Of a DNA stretch of 64,000 nt, positions 9,138-17,101 are shown in pieces. Origin of the DNA: an uncultured Caulobacterales bacterium (GTDB lineage: Bacteria; Pseudomonadota; Alphaproteobacteria; Caulobacterales; Maricaulaceae); contig CALFVT010000006.1 in NCBI GenBank assembly GCA_937928165.1, forward strand, positions 107,135 to 171,134, read 5' to 3'. Both the position numbers and the translations under genes were made by a program. The notes beneath the pieces are model-generated. The model was not told where the DNA came from. It worked only from the letters and a program-made list of their open reading frames with translations, and made no database searches. Numbering within the stretch: the stretch's first letter is position 1; every line of letters begins with the position of its first letter.

Positions 9138-10091
9138 TTAGTCCAGTAATTTGGCAGGCAGCCCCGGCTCCCCAATACGCTTTGGATGAGCGGCCATATA
9201 GGCACGTTTTATATCCTCGCTGGTTTGCCGCGAGCCGTCATGGGAATAGCCCGGCGGGGCCGCCGCATATTTAAGCCGCACCCATAGCCCAGCTTTATAA
9301 CGCCGGCTTAACATGTCTTTGAAAACCGCCGCCCATTCAGCAAAGGCAATTTTAACGGGGTTATATGTTCCGATCGGGCTCACAACGCCGTAATCCATCG
9401 GCAGGCTTGAATCTTCGGGTACAAAACTACCGAATATTTTATCCCAAATAATAAAAATCCCTGCATAATTGGCATCAAGATATTTGGGATGTACGGCATG
9501 ATGAACCCGGTGATGGCTGGGGGTATTGAACACCGCCTCAAACCATCTGGGCATCTTGCTGATTAATTCCGTATGTATCCAATATTGATAAAGCAAATTC
9601 AGGCTGGCGGCAAAGCCGATTAAAAGCGGATGAAACCCAAGCAGCACAAGCGGAATGGACAGGACCGCATAGCCGGTAAAATGGCTAATCCACGGCTGGC
9701 GGAGGGCGGTTGTCAGGTTATAATGCTGCGAGGAGTGATGCACCACATGAGCCGCCCAAAACCAGCGAATCCGGTGAGACGCCCTATGTTTCCAATAATA
9801 AACAAAATCCTGCGCGGTTAAGGCCAATATCATAACGGGTAATGAGATGCCTAAATCAAACAAACGGTAAGGCCACGCCGCCATGAGCAAAGACAGACTT
9901 ATAAAGCCAAACATAAGGTCAGTCGCCAGATTGCCGCTCCCCATCGCAAGGGAAGCCGCAGTGTCTTTAATGTTCATATGCCGCCCGGGAAGCCGCCGCC
10001 GCGCGATCTCCCATTCAAGAATAAGGGTCAGGAGAAAAACCGGTACCGCATAGATTAAAATAGGCGGAAATTGTAAAGACACATCATTCAT
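9138..10091 (-). CDS. Sterol desaturase/fatty acid hydroxylase family membrane protein
   Basis: A di-iron membrane oxygenase of the fatty-acid hydroxylase superfamily. The eight-histidine pattern is visible as KHRASH, HVVHH and, further on, HTEL with HHRVHH, set between membrane helices (LIYAVPVFLLTLIL near the start, LMFGFISLSLLMAAW, FTGYAVLSIPLVLLGF). The ATG at 10091 gives 317 residues beginning MNDVSLQF. The frame stays open to 10334, but that would overlap the divergent ugd gene and adds no conserved sequence. In bacteria such enzymes act on lipids, carotenoids or hopanoid-like molecules; the substrate here cannot be told. It shares a 132-base divergent promoter region with ugd. Confidence 0.88.
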   Translation of the reverse strand: MNDVSLQFPPILIYAVPVFLLTLILEWEIARRRLPGRHMNIKDTAASLAMGSGNLATDLMFGFISLSLLMAAWPYRLFDLGISLPVMILALTAQDFVYYWKHRASHRIRWFWAAHVVHHSSQHYNLTTALRQPWISHFTGYAVLSIPLVLLGFHPLLIGFAASLNLLYQYWIHTELISKMPRWFEAVFNTPSHHRVHHAVHPKYLDANYAGIFIIWDKIFGSFVPEDSSLPMDYGVVSPIGTYNPVKIAFAEWAAVFKDMLSRRYKAGLWVRLKYAAAPPGYSHDGSRQTSEDIKRAYMAAHPKRIGEPGLPAKLLD

Positions 10092-10223
10092 AAAGGCTCT
10101 ATGCCATATAACGGGGCCGAAGGGCGTAAAAAGGTGAAAATAATCACACCCAATGACGGTTTCTTCTTTATTCGTGCTGCGCGCACATATAAAGCTCTGT
10201 TTCGAAATTAAGGGTGTAAAATT

Positions 10224-11531
10224 ATGCGCGTCGTTATGGTTGGGACCGGATATGTGGGGCTCGTCTCCGGGGTCTGTTTTGCAGATTTTGGGCATGACGT
10301 GACTTGCGTGGATAAAGACCCGGAGAAAATACAAACCCTAGAGGCCGGAGGCGTGCCCATATATGAACCGGGGCTGCAAGATTTAATCTCAAAAAACGTG
10401 GCATCGGGGCGGTTAAAATTTAGCACAGACCTCAAATCGGCCATGGAAAATGTGGACGCCGTGTTTATCGCGGTTGGGACGCCGTCTCGGCGCGGGGATG
10501 GTTTTGCTGATTTGTCCTATGTCTATGCCGCCGCCGAAGAAATTGCCGCCCACATCAAAGACTTCACCGTGATCGTAACGAAATCTACAGTCCCCGTTGG
10601 GACAGGCGATGAAGTAGAAAACATATTAGCGAAACATTGCAGCACGGATAAATTCGCCGTGGTCTCTAATCCAGAGTTCCTACGCGAAGGGGCGGCAATT
10701 AATGATTTCAAACGCCCTGACCGGGTTGTGGTCGGCACAGAAGACCCTCAGGCGCAGGCGCTTATGCGGGATTTATATCGCCCGCTTTACCTCAATGAAA
10801 CGCCGATTGTTTTTACAAAGCGGCGCACATCTGAGCTGATTAAATATGCAGCCAATGCATTTTTGGCGACAAAAATTACCTTTATCAATGAAATGGCAGA
10901 CCTTTGCGAAGCGGTGGGGGCGAATGTGCAAGAGGTCGCCCGCGGTATTGGCCTTGATAAACGTATTGGTAATAAATTCTTACATGCGGGGCCAGGTTAT
11001 GGGGGCTCATGCTTTCCGAAAGACACCCTCGCACTTGTACGCACCGCCCAAGAGGCGGATGTCGAGCTCTCCATTGTCGATTCGGTGATTACCGCCAATA
11101 ATATGCGCAAAATCAATATGGCGCGAAAAATCGAAACGGCTATGGACGGAGATTTATCGGGTAAAACAATCGCCGTCCTCGGCCTTGCCTTTAAACCCAA
11201 TACGGATGATATGCGTGATGCTCCGAGCTTGACGATTATTCCCTATCTACAAGAGCGCGGCGCGCTTGTCCGCGCCTATGACCCGGAAGCCATGGACGAG
11301 GCCCGGCATCTGCTGAGCGGCATTGATTACACCCAAGGGGCTTATGAATGTATTGACGGCGCAGATATTGCAGTCATCATTACGGAATGGGACCAATTTC
11401 GCGCCCTTGATCTAACCCGAGTGAAAAAGAGCCTAAATCGCCCAAAATTGGTTGATTTACGTAATATATATCGGACTGACCACATGAAACAACTTGGCTT
11501 TGATTATCACAGCATTGGGCGCCGTTCATAA
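10224..11531 (+). CDS. ugd: UDP-glucose 6-dehydrogenase
   Basis: Oxidises UDP-glucose to UDP-glucuronate with two NAD, the precursor of acidic exopolysaccharide or LPS sugars. Its 435 residues show the N-terminal Rossmann motif GTGYVGLVSG, the central lysine/asparagine segment AANAFLATKITFINE and the catalytic cysteine in GPGYGGSCFPKD (Cys263). The C-terminal UDP-binding Rossmann domain contains GLAFKPNTDDMRDAPS. A GTG/ATG choice is not an issue; the ATG follows TAAGGGTGT. The epimerase at 14317 would use its product and galU makes its substrate. Confidence 0.95.
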   Translation: MRVVMVGTGYVGLVSGVCFADFGHDVTCVDKDPEKIQTLEAGGVPIYEPGLQDLISKNVASGRLKFSTDLKSAMENVDAVFIAVGTPSRRGDGFADLSYVYAAAEEIAAHIKDFTVIVTKSTVPVGTGDEVENILAKHCSTDKFAVVSNPEFLREGAAINDFKRPDRVVVGTEDPQAQALMRDLYRPLYLNETPIVFTKRRTSELIKYAANAFLATKITFINEMADLCEAVGANVQEVARGIGLDKRIGNKFLHAGPGYGGSCFPKDTLALVRTAQEADVELSIVDSVITANNMRKINMARKIETAMDGDLSGKTIAVLGLAFKPNTDDMRDAPSLTIIPYLQERGALVRAYDPEAMDEARHLLSGIDYTQGAYECIDGADIAVIITEWDQFRALDLTRVKKSLNRPKLVDLRNIYRTDHMKQLGFDYHSIGRRS

Positions 11532-11599
11532 TCTATCCATCACAAGTTTATATTATACAGACTATGTGTAAGTTTTGCAGACAAATTTAGGGGTAACAT

Positions 11600-13417
11600 A
11601 TGTGCGGAATTATTGGCATTATCGGCACGAGTGAGGTCACAGAGCGGCTAGTTGACGGGCTTAAACGGCTTGAATATCGCGGCTATGATAGCTCTGGCAT
11701 TGCCGTGCTGAAAGGTGGCGTTTTAAACCGTGCCCGCGCAGAAGGTAAGATCAAAGCTCTTGAAGCACGGCTCGCCGAAAAACATGTGGACGGCTCGATT
11801 GGCATTGCCCACACCCGCTGGGCAACCCACGGCGTGCCCAATAAAACCAATGCCCATCCCCATATTTCCGGCCGCGCCGCCGTGGTACATAATGGCATTA
11901 TCGAAAACTTTATCGAATTACGCGAGGCGCTGTCAAAAACACGCAAATTCGAAACCGAAACCGACACAGAAGTTATCGCCCATCTTGTTGATGACGCTTT
12001 AAATGCCGGGCTCAGCCCCATTGACGCCTTTAGTCAATCTTTGAAAAAACTGCGCGGCGCTTATGCCCTTAGCCTGATTATAGATGGCCAAGACGACACT
12101 ATGTTTATCGCCCGTTCGGGCTCACCGCTCGCCATTGGTCTTGGCGAGGGCGAAACCTATGCGGGATCGGACGCCATGGCCCTTGCCCAGCTTTCAAACC
12201 GCCTGATTTATCTCGAAGAAGGGGATTGGGCGGTTTTAACCAAAGATAGCTATCATATTTTCGATGAAAATGATGTCCCAGCCGAGCGGCCTATCTCTAT
12301 TATTTCCGGCGGGCCGGCTATGGCGGAAAAGGGCAATTACCGCCATTTTATGCTGAAAGAAATTTATGAGCAGCCCGAAACCATTGGCCGCACATTAAGC
12401 AATTATATCGACGAGTTCCGCGTCAAAGCCGACCTGCCTGATGCCCTAAGCTTCTCCCATATTGACCGGATCATCATTGTTGCCTGCGGCACGGCATCCT
12501 ATGCCGCTATGGTGGCCAAATATTGGTTTGAGCAATATGCAGGCCTTGCTGTGGACATCGATATCGCCTCGGAGTTTCGCTACCGCAAACCCGTGCTGAT
12601 GAAAAACTCATTGTTTATCGCCGTCTCTCAATCTGGAGAAACCGCAGATACTTTAGCCGCCCTACGTTATTGCAAACAGGCGGGCATTAAAACTGCCGCC
12701 CTAGTGAACGTCATGACATCGACCATGGCCCGGGAAGCCGATATTGCCTTGCCCATTAACGCTGGCCCTGAAATCGGCGTCGCCTCAACCAAAGCCTTCA
12801 CCTCCCAGCTCACCGCCCTAGCCGCCCTAACATTAGCCGCAGGCCGCGCGCGTAAAACATTGAATGCAGATATGGAAACGGAGCTAGCCCAAGCCCTTAT
12901 TCAAACCCCGCGTCTTGTCTCAGAGGCTTTAAAGCTTGATCCCAAAATAGAGGCGATGTCCGATGATTTATCCAAACATAGCAGCGCATTTTATCTTGGG
13001 CGCGGCCCCCACGTACCCATTGCCTTTGAAGGCGCATTAAAACTGAAAGAAATTTCTTATATCCACGCCGAAGGCTATGCCGCCGGAGAGCTTAAACATG
13101 GCCCTATTGCCCTTATCGAGGACGGCACACCCGTGATTGTAATTGCGCCAATGGATGAACTGTTTGAGAAAACAATTTCAAACCTGCAAGAAGTGGCCTC
13201 ACGAGGGGCCCATATTTTACTTATTACCGATAAAGAGGGCGCGGCTTTCGCAGAAGCTTTTGCCCATGAGCTCTTAATCCTGCCAACAAGTCATGCCTTC
13301 ACCGCACCGATCATCATGAGCATTGCCATGCAGCTTTTGGCTTACCATGCAGCGGTTCACCTCGGTACGGATGTAGATCAACCGCGTAATTTAGCGAAGT
13401 CTGTTACGGTCGAATAG
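11600..13417 (+). CDS. glmS: Glutamine--fructose-6-phosphate aminotransferase (isomerising)
   Basis: Makes glucosamine-6-phosphate from fructose-6-phosphate and glutamine, the entry to peptidoglycan and lipid A. The 605-residue protein has the class II amidotransferase domain with nucleophile Cys2 (MCGIIGIIG), then two SIS domains (CGTASYAAMVAKYW and SQSGETADTLAAL; YLGRGPHVPIAFEGALKLKE split over the second) and the C-terminal KSVTVE tail. AGGGG lies 7 bases before the ATG. It sits 68 bases after ugd on the same strand. I see no glmS ribozyme, as expected for this phylum. Confidence 0.97.
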   Translation: MCGIIGIIGTSEVTERLVDGLKRLEYRGYDSSGIAVLKGGVLNRARAEGKIKALEARLAEKHVDGSIGIAHTRWATHGVPNKTNAHPHISGRAAVVHNGIIENFIELREALSKTRKFETETDTEVIAHLVDDALNAGLSPIDAFSQSLKKLRGAYALSLIIDGQDDTMFIARSGSPLAIGLGEGETYAGSDAMALAQLSNRLIYLEEGDWAVLTKDSYHIFDENDVPAERPISIISGGPAMAEKGNYRHFMLKEIYEQPETIGRTLSNYIDEFRVKADLPDALSFSHIDRIIIVACGTASYAAMVAKYWFEQYAGLAVDIDIASEFRYRKPVLMKNSLFIAVSQSGETADTLAALRYCKQAGIKTAALVNVMTSTMAREADIALPINAGPEIGVASTKAFTSQLTALAALTLAAGRARKTLNADMETELAQALIQTPRLVSEALKLDPKIEAMSDDLSKHSSAFYLGRGPHVPIAFEGALKLKEISYIHAEGYAAGELKHGPIALIEDGTPVIVIAPMDELFEKTISNLQEVASRGAHILLITDKEGAAFAEAFAHELLILPTSHAFTAPIIMSIAMQLLAYHAAVHLGTDVDQPRNLAKSVTVE

Positions 13418-13453
13418 TCATAAATTACTAATCTTTTTATGGTTTAAAGCTTT

Positions 13454-14341
13454 ATGAGAAAAATTCGTAAAGCTGTTATGCCCGTCGCAGGTTTGGGGAC
13501 ACGTGTTCTTCCGGCGACAAAATCCATTCCTAAAGAAATGATGCCCGTGGTTGACCGCCCGGCCATTCAATATGTTGTTGATGAGGCCCGCGCCGCCGGT
13601 ATTGAACATATCGTCTTTGTCACGGGCCGCAATAAAGGTGCCATTGAAGATTATTTTGACCGCGCCTATGAGCTTGAAGTCACCCTTCGAGATAAAAAGA
13701 AACATGATCTTTTGGCCAAGATCACCTCTGAAGTTCCGGTTGCTGGTTCCACAAGTTTTGTGCGCCAACAAGTGCCTCTAGGACTTGGTCATGCCATTTG
13801 GTGTGCGCGAGACGTTATTGGCGATGAACCTTTCGCGATTTTATTACCCGATGTTCTGGTCAAAAGCCAAACAAGCTGCCTCGCGCAAATGGTTGGGGCT
13901 TATGAAAGAGTTGGCGGGAATATTATTGCCGTCGACGCCGTCCCCATGGAGCGCGTCTCATCATACGGCGTAATTGCACCCAAATCCCGTGAAGGCAAGC
14001 TCATCGAAATGGCCGGAATGGTTGAAAAACCTGCGCAAGCAGACGCACCGTCAAACCTTAAAATCACAGGCCGTTATATCTTGCAGCCTGAAATATGGGG
14101 ACTCCTCGCCGATCAAGCCGCCGGGGCCGGGGGCGAAATACAGCTCACGGACGCGATGGCGCGGTTGATGGAGAGCCAAAGCTTTCACGCCCTCGAATAT
14201 GACGGGGATGATTATGATTGCGGGTCAAAAATAGGCTATTTTGAAGCCAATTTGGCTTATGCTATTGACCATAAAGAGATTGGCGGCGAAGCGCGGGCTT
14301 TATTGGAAAAATGGTGTCAAGACGTGGATAAATCCGCATAA
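13454..14341 (+). CDS. galU: UTP--glucose-1-phosphate uridylyltransferase
   Basis: Makes UDP-glucose from UTP and Glc-1-P. The 295-residue sequence starts with the GalU signature KAVMPVAGLGTRVLPATKSIPKEM in its usual place, followed by KGAIEDYFD and AILLPDVLV and the metal/sugar site GSKIGYFEANLAYA. It lies 36 bases after glmS and no ribosome-binding site is evident, so coupling to glmS is possible. Its last 25 bases overlap the convergent epimerase gene, so the two mRNAs share antisense ends. Confidence 0.95.
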   Translation: MRKIRKAVMPVAGLGTRVLPATKSIPKEMMPVVDRPAIQYVVDEARAAGIEHIVFVTGRNKGAIEDYFDRAYELEVTLRDKKKHDLLAKITSEVPVAGSTSFVRQQVPLGLGHAIWCARDVIGDEPFAILLPDVLVKSQTSCLAQMVGAYERVGGNIIAVDAVPMERVSSYGVIAPKSREGKLIEMAGMVEKPAQADAPSNLKITGRYILQPEIWGLLADQAAGAGGEIQLTDAMARLMESQSFHALEYDGDDYDCGSKIGYFEANLAYAIDHKEIGGEARALLEKWCQDVDKSA

Positions 14342-15300
14342 TCTCTATACCAAGCTGCGCAGTTTTTGATCCCTTGCGCCAAAGGCGTGCGCGGATTAAA
14401 TCCAAAATCGCGTTGGGCTTTATCAATATTGGCAAAAGTCCGGCTGACATCTCCGGGCTGTTTTGGGGCAATATTAACTTTCGCCGCCTTGCCGCAGGCC
14501 TGCTCTATCGCGCCGACCAGATCATAAAGCCGCATGGGTGATGAATTTCCAAGATTATAAATCTCATGGGCACGGCCATTTTGAGGCGCGGGCGGGCAAG
14601 ATAAAACTTGCTCAAACACAGATGTAATATCATCAATATAGGTAAAATCTCGCTGCATTTCATCCGGCGCATAGAGGGTCATAGGTTCTCCGCGCAGCAC
14701 TTTATCAATAAAAATATAATAGGCCATATCCGGGCGGCCAAGCGGGCCGTAAACCGTAAAAAACCGCAAGCCTGTTTGCGCAATCCCGTAAAGCCGCGCA
14801 TAGCTTTCTGCGAGCATTTCTCCGCTTATTTTCGTCGCCGCATATAAAGATGCAGGTGCGCGCACCTCATCACTTTCACGGAAATCCCCTCCGTCCCGAT
14901 CCCCGTAAACAGAGCTAGAGGAGGCATAAACAACATGTTTAATCCCGTCCATATGGCGGGCGAGCTCGAGTATATTCAAATGGGCTGTGATATTGCTCGC
15001 TATATAGCTGCGCGGAGCCTCAAGACTATAGCGGACTCCGGCTTGGGCGGCCAAGTGAAAAATATGGGTGATGCCCTTCCCGGCGGCGGCGGCATTAAGG
15101 GCGGTGTGATCTGTCAACTCAAGCTGATGAAAGCGAAAACCATCAATGTCTTGCAAGCCTATAAGGCGGGCGCGTTTCAAGGCAGGGTCGTAATAATCAT
15201 TTAAATTATCAATACCAATAACTTGGTACCCCGCCGCCAAAAGGGTACGTGCTGCGTGATAACCGATAAATCCGGCGCATCCTGTTAAGAGAATTATCAT
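14317..15300 (-). CDS. NAD-dependent epimerase, UDP-glucuronate 4-epimerase type
   Basis: Short-chain dehydrogenase/extended family enzyme of 327 residues. It shows the NAD motif TGCAGFIGYHAA, the LpsL/Cap1J-type segment GIDNLNDYYDPALKRARL, the catalytic Ser in YASSSSVYG and the YxxxK pair in YAATK. This pattern is typical of enzymes that turn UDP-glucuronate into UDP-galacturonate for LPS or capsule; ugd nearby supplies the substrate. It is transcribed against galU with a 25-base tail overlap. A related UDP-glucose or UDP-GlcNAc epimerase function cannot be fully excluded. Confidence 0.87.
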   Translation of the reverse strand: MIILLTGCAGFIGYHAARTLLAAGYQVIGIDNLNDYYDPALKRARLIGLQDIDGFRFHQLELTDHTALNAAAAGKGITHIFHLAAQAGVRYSLEAPRSYIASNITAHLNILELARHMDGIKHVVYASSSSVYGDRDGGDFRESDEVRAPASLYAATKISGEMLAESYARLYGIAQTGLRFFTVYGPLGRPDMAYYIFIDKVLRGEPMTLYAPDEMQRDFTYIDDITSVFEQVLSCPPAPQNGRAHEIYNLGNSSPMRLYDLVGAIEQACGKAAKVNIAPKQPGDVSRTFANIDKAQRDFGFNPRTPLAQGIKNCAAWYRDYADLSTS

Positions 15301-15367
15301 GAGCTTGGTTTAAGCTATTTAGAAAGGGGCGCAAGTCCCGCCGACAGGAATTGAATATTAAACGCTT

Positions 15368-16486
15368 ATGAGCCGCCATTTTTTAAACCATTACGAAGAT
15401 TACGCCGCATGGATATCGCGCAGCCTCGCCTTATGGGACCTATGCGGGCGCGATATTCATAATGGTTGTTATGAGCATTTATCAAAAAACGGCGAGGCGG
15501 ATATATCTGCTATTCGCCGCCACCGTGTTCAGGCACGACAAGTATTTAGCTATGCCAGCGGGTATAAGTATGGCTGGTATGACGGGCTGAAAGCGGCAGA
15601 ATCTATCTTTGAATTTATGTGCCTCCAAGGCTGGACGGGGCATTATTTTATTCACAAAATGGACGGGGATTATAAGATCACCGATGAGCACTGTGATCTT
15701 TATGACCATGCGTTTTACCTCTTGGCCGCTGCGAGTCTTTATGACGTCACGGGCAAAGCAGTTTATGCCGCATGGATAGAAACCATCATCACGGCCATTG
15801 ACGCCATACGCCGCAGTAACGGCGGCTGGGCGGAGGATAATATCGGCACAGCTTACCGGCGGCAAAACCCGCATATGCATTTGTTTGAAGTGCATTTATT
15901 TTTATATGAAACCACAAAACATGCACGGTTTTTAACCCGCGCCAATGAAAGCTTAGCCCTGTTTAAAGCTCATTTCTTTGATGCCAAACATAATAGGGTC
16001 AATGAGTTTTTTAACAGCGACTGGAGCGGGCCCATCCCTGCGCCGGGCGGTTCACCTCTCGCCTTTGAGCCGGGTCATGCAGCGGAGTGGGTTTGGTTAC
16101 TCGGCTGGTATGACCGTTTAACCGGGCAGAGCCACAAAGATATTCGCCATAATATTTTCGACAATTTAGCGCGGCAATTCGGCCCTTACCTGCCTGATAG
16201 CGTAGACAGTGCAGGGCGCCCGCTGAATAGCGGCGCGCGGCGGCTTTGGGGGCAGACCGAATGGATTAAAGCCCATATCGCCCTACACCAAGACGGCTAT
16301 AGCCCGGCCCGTGATATGTTGCCTTATTTGCTCGATCATTTCATGACCGATTACCTCACGCCCAGCGGATTATGGTGTGATCAGTTTAATCATAAAGGCG
16401 GGGATATCGCACAGACCATACCCACTAGCACGCAATATCATATTATCGCTATGATCGCTGAATTAAATAGAATAGCCCGCACTTAA
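15368..16486 (+). CDS. AGE-family sugar epimerase/isomerase
   Basis: A 372-residue (alpha/alpha)6-barrel protein of the N-acylglucosamine 2-epimerase family, which includes mannose isomerases, cellobiose 2-epimerases and YihS. Recognisable segments are RRHRVQARQVFSYASG, the DLYDHAFYLLAAASLYD helix, NPHMHLFEVHLFLYE with the paired histidines, EPGHAAEWVWLLGWYD and a late PTSTQYHII. The QNPHMHLFE pattern looks most like the mannose isomerase/mannose-6-phosphate isomerase-like branch. Its place among nucleotide-sugar genes suggests it links mannose and fructose or glucose pools. It ends in a four-base overlap with the convergent gene at 16483. Confidence 0.85.
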   Translation: MSRHFLNHYEDYAAWISRSLALWDLCGRDIHNGCYEHLSKNGEADISAIRRHRVQARQVFSYASGYKYGWYDGLKAAESIFEFMCLQGWTGHYFIHKMDGDYKITDEHCDLYDHAFYLLAAASLYDVTGKAVYAAWIETIITAIDAIRRSNGGWAEDNIGTAYRRQNPHMHLFEVHLFLYETTKHARFLTRANESLALFKAHFFDAKHNRVNEFFNSDWSGPIPAPGGSPLAFEPGHAAEWVWLLGWYDRLTGQSHKDIRHNIFDNLARQFGPYLPDSVDSAGRPLNSGARRLWGQTEWIKAHIALHQDGYSPARDMLPYLLDHFMTDYLTPSGLWCDQFNHKGGDIAQTIPTSTQYHIIAMIAELNRIART

Positions 16487-17046
16487 GGCGCAATTTCAAC
16501 CTTAAGCGAGCTGACATTCATGCTCCGCCCCAACCCGTCAAGATCAGGCCATATGCCCGCATAATCACCGCCAACATCGCCTTTAGGGACAGTTTTTTTA
16601 AAGCGCAATACATAATCTTGGTAATCCGCCGTCAAGCTATAACCCTTCCAGCCTGAACTATTCGCCCCAATAGAGAAATAGCCCATTTGAAACCCTGAGC
16701 TTGGAGTATTATCCCCGGCCCGCGCCCGCACAGTCATAATAAGCTCTTGGCCTTCAAAAGCTTTTTCATAGGCCGGGCCAAGACGAACAGAAATTCCCGC
16801 CGATGGCGGCGCGGTTTTCTTATTAATATGAGAGGTTAAAACCGCCGTCAGGCCGCCGCTTTGCACGTCATTCGTCACAAGCCGTTCGAGGCGTTCGGGA
16901 ATTTGTAAATATTGTAAATCTTCCCCGCTGAGCACAAAGCCGTCCGATGGATTAAACACGCCGTTATCTTGTTTAAAAGACAAAGCATAGGCAATCATCA
17001 CGCCGACAACCAAAGCGCATAAAGGGTAAAAGAGATAGTCTTTCAT
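16483..17046 (-). CDS. Membrane-anchored protein of unknown function
   Basis: A 187-residue protein not assigned to a known family. Residues 5-23 (LFYPLCALVVGVMIAYALS) form a membrane anchor. The rest is polar, beta-rich and probably periplasmic: GISVRLGPAYEKAFEGQELIMTVRARAG, then GFQMGYFSIG, YQDYVLRFKKTVPKG and a final VSSLKVEIAP. This strand pattern recalls a jelly-roll carbohydrate-binding module, but that is a guess from the look of the sequence. It is the last gene after the Hsp70-like pair (55-base gap, same strand), so it may belong to that operon. Confidence 0.7.
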   Translation of the reverse strand: MKDYLFYPLCALVVGVMIAYALSFKQDNGVFNPSDGFVLSGEDLQYLQIPERLERLVTNDVQSGGLTAVLTSHINKKTAPPSAGISVRLGPAYEKAFEGQELIMTVRARAGDNTPSSGFQMGYFSIGANSSGWKGYSLTADYQDYVLRFKKTVPKGDVGGDYAGIWPDLDGLGRSMNVSSLKVEIAP

Positions 17047-17101
17047 AAGCCCCCTATGCCTTTTTTTAGCCTATTTGACGAGAGGTTATTTGTGAAAACC
17101 T

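Noticed and set aside
10092..10334. N-terminal extension of the sterol-desaturase-family gene
   Set aside because: It would overlap the divergent ugd start and adds residues without conserved features; the ATG at 10091 begins the recognisable protein.
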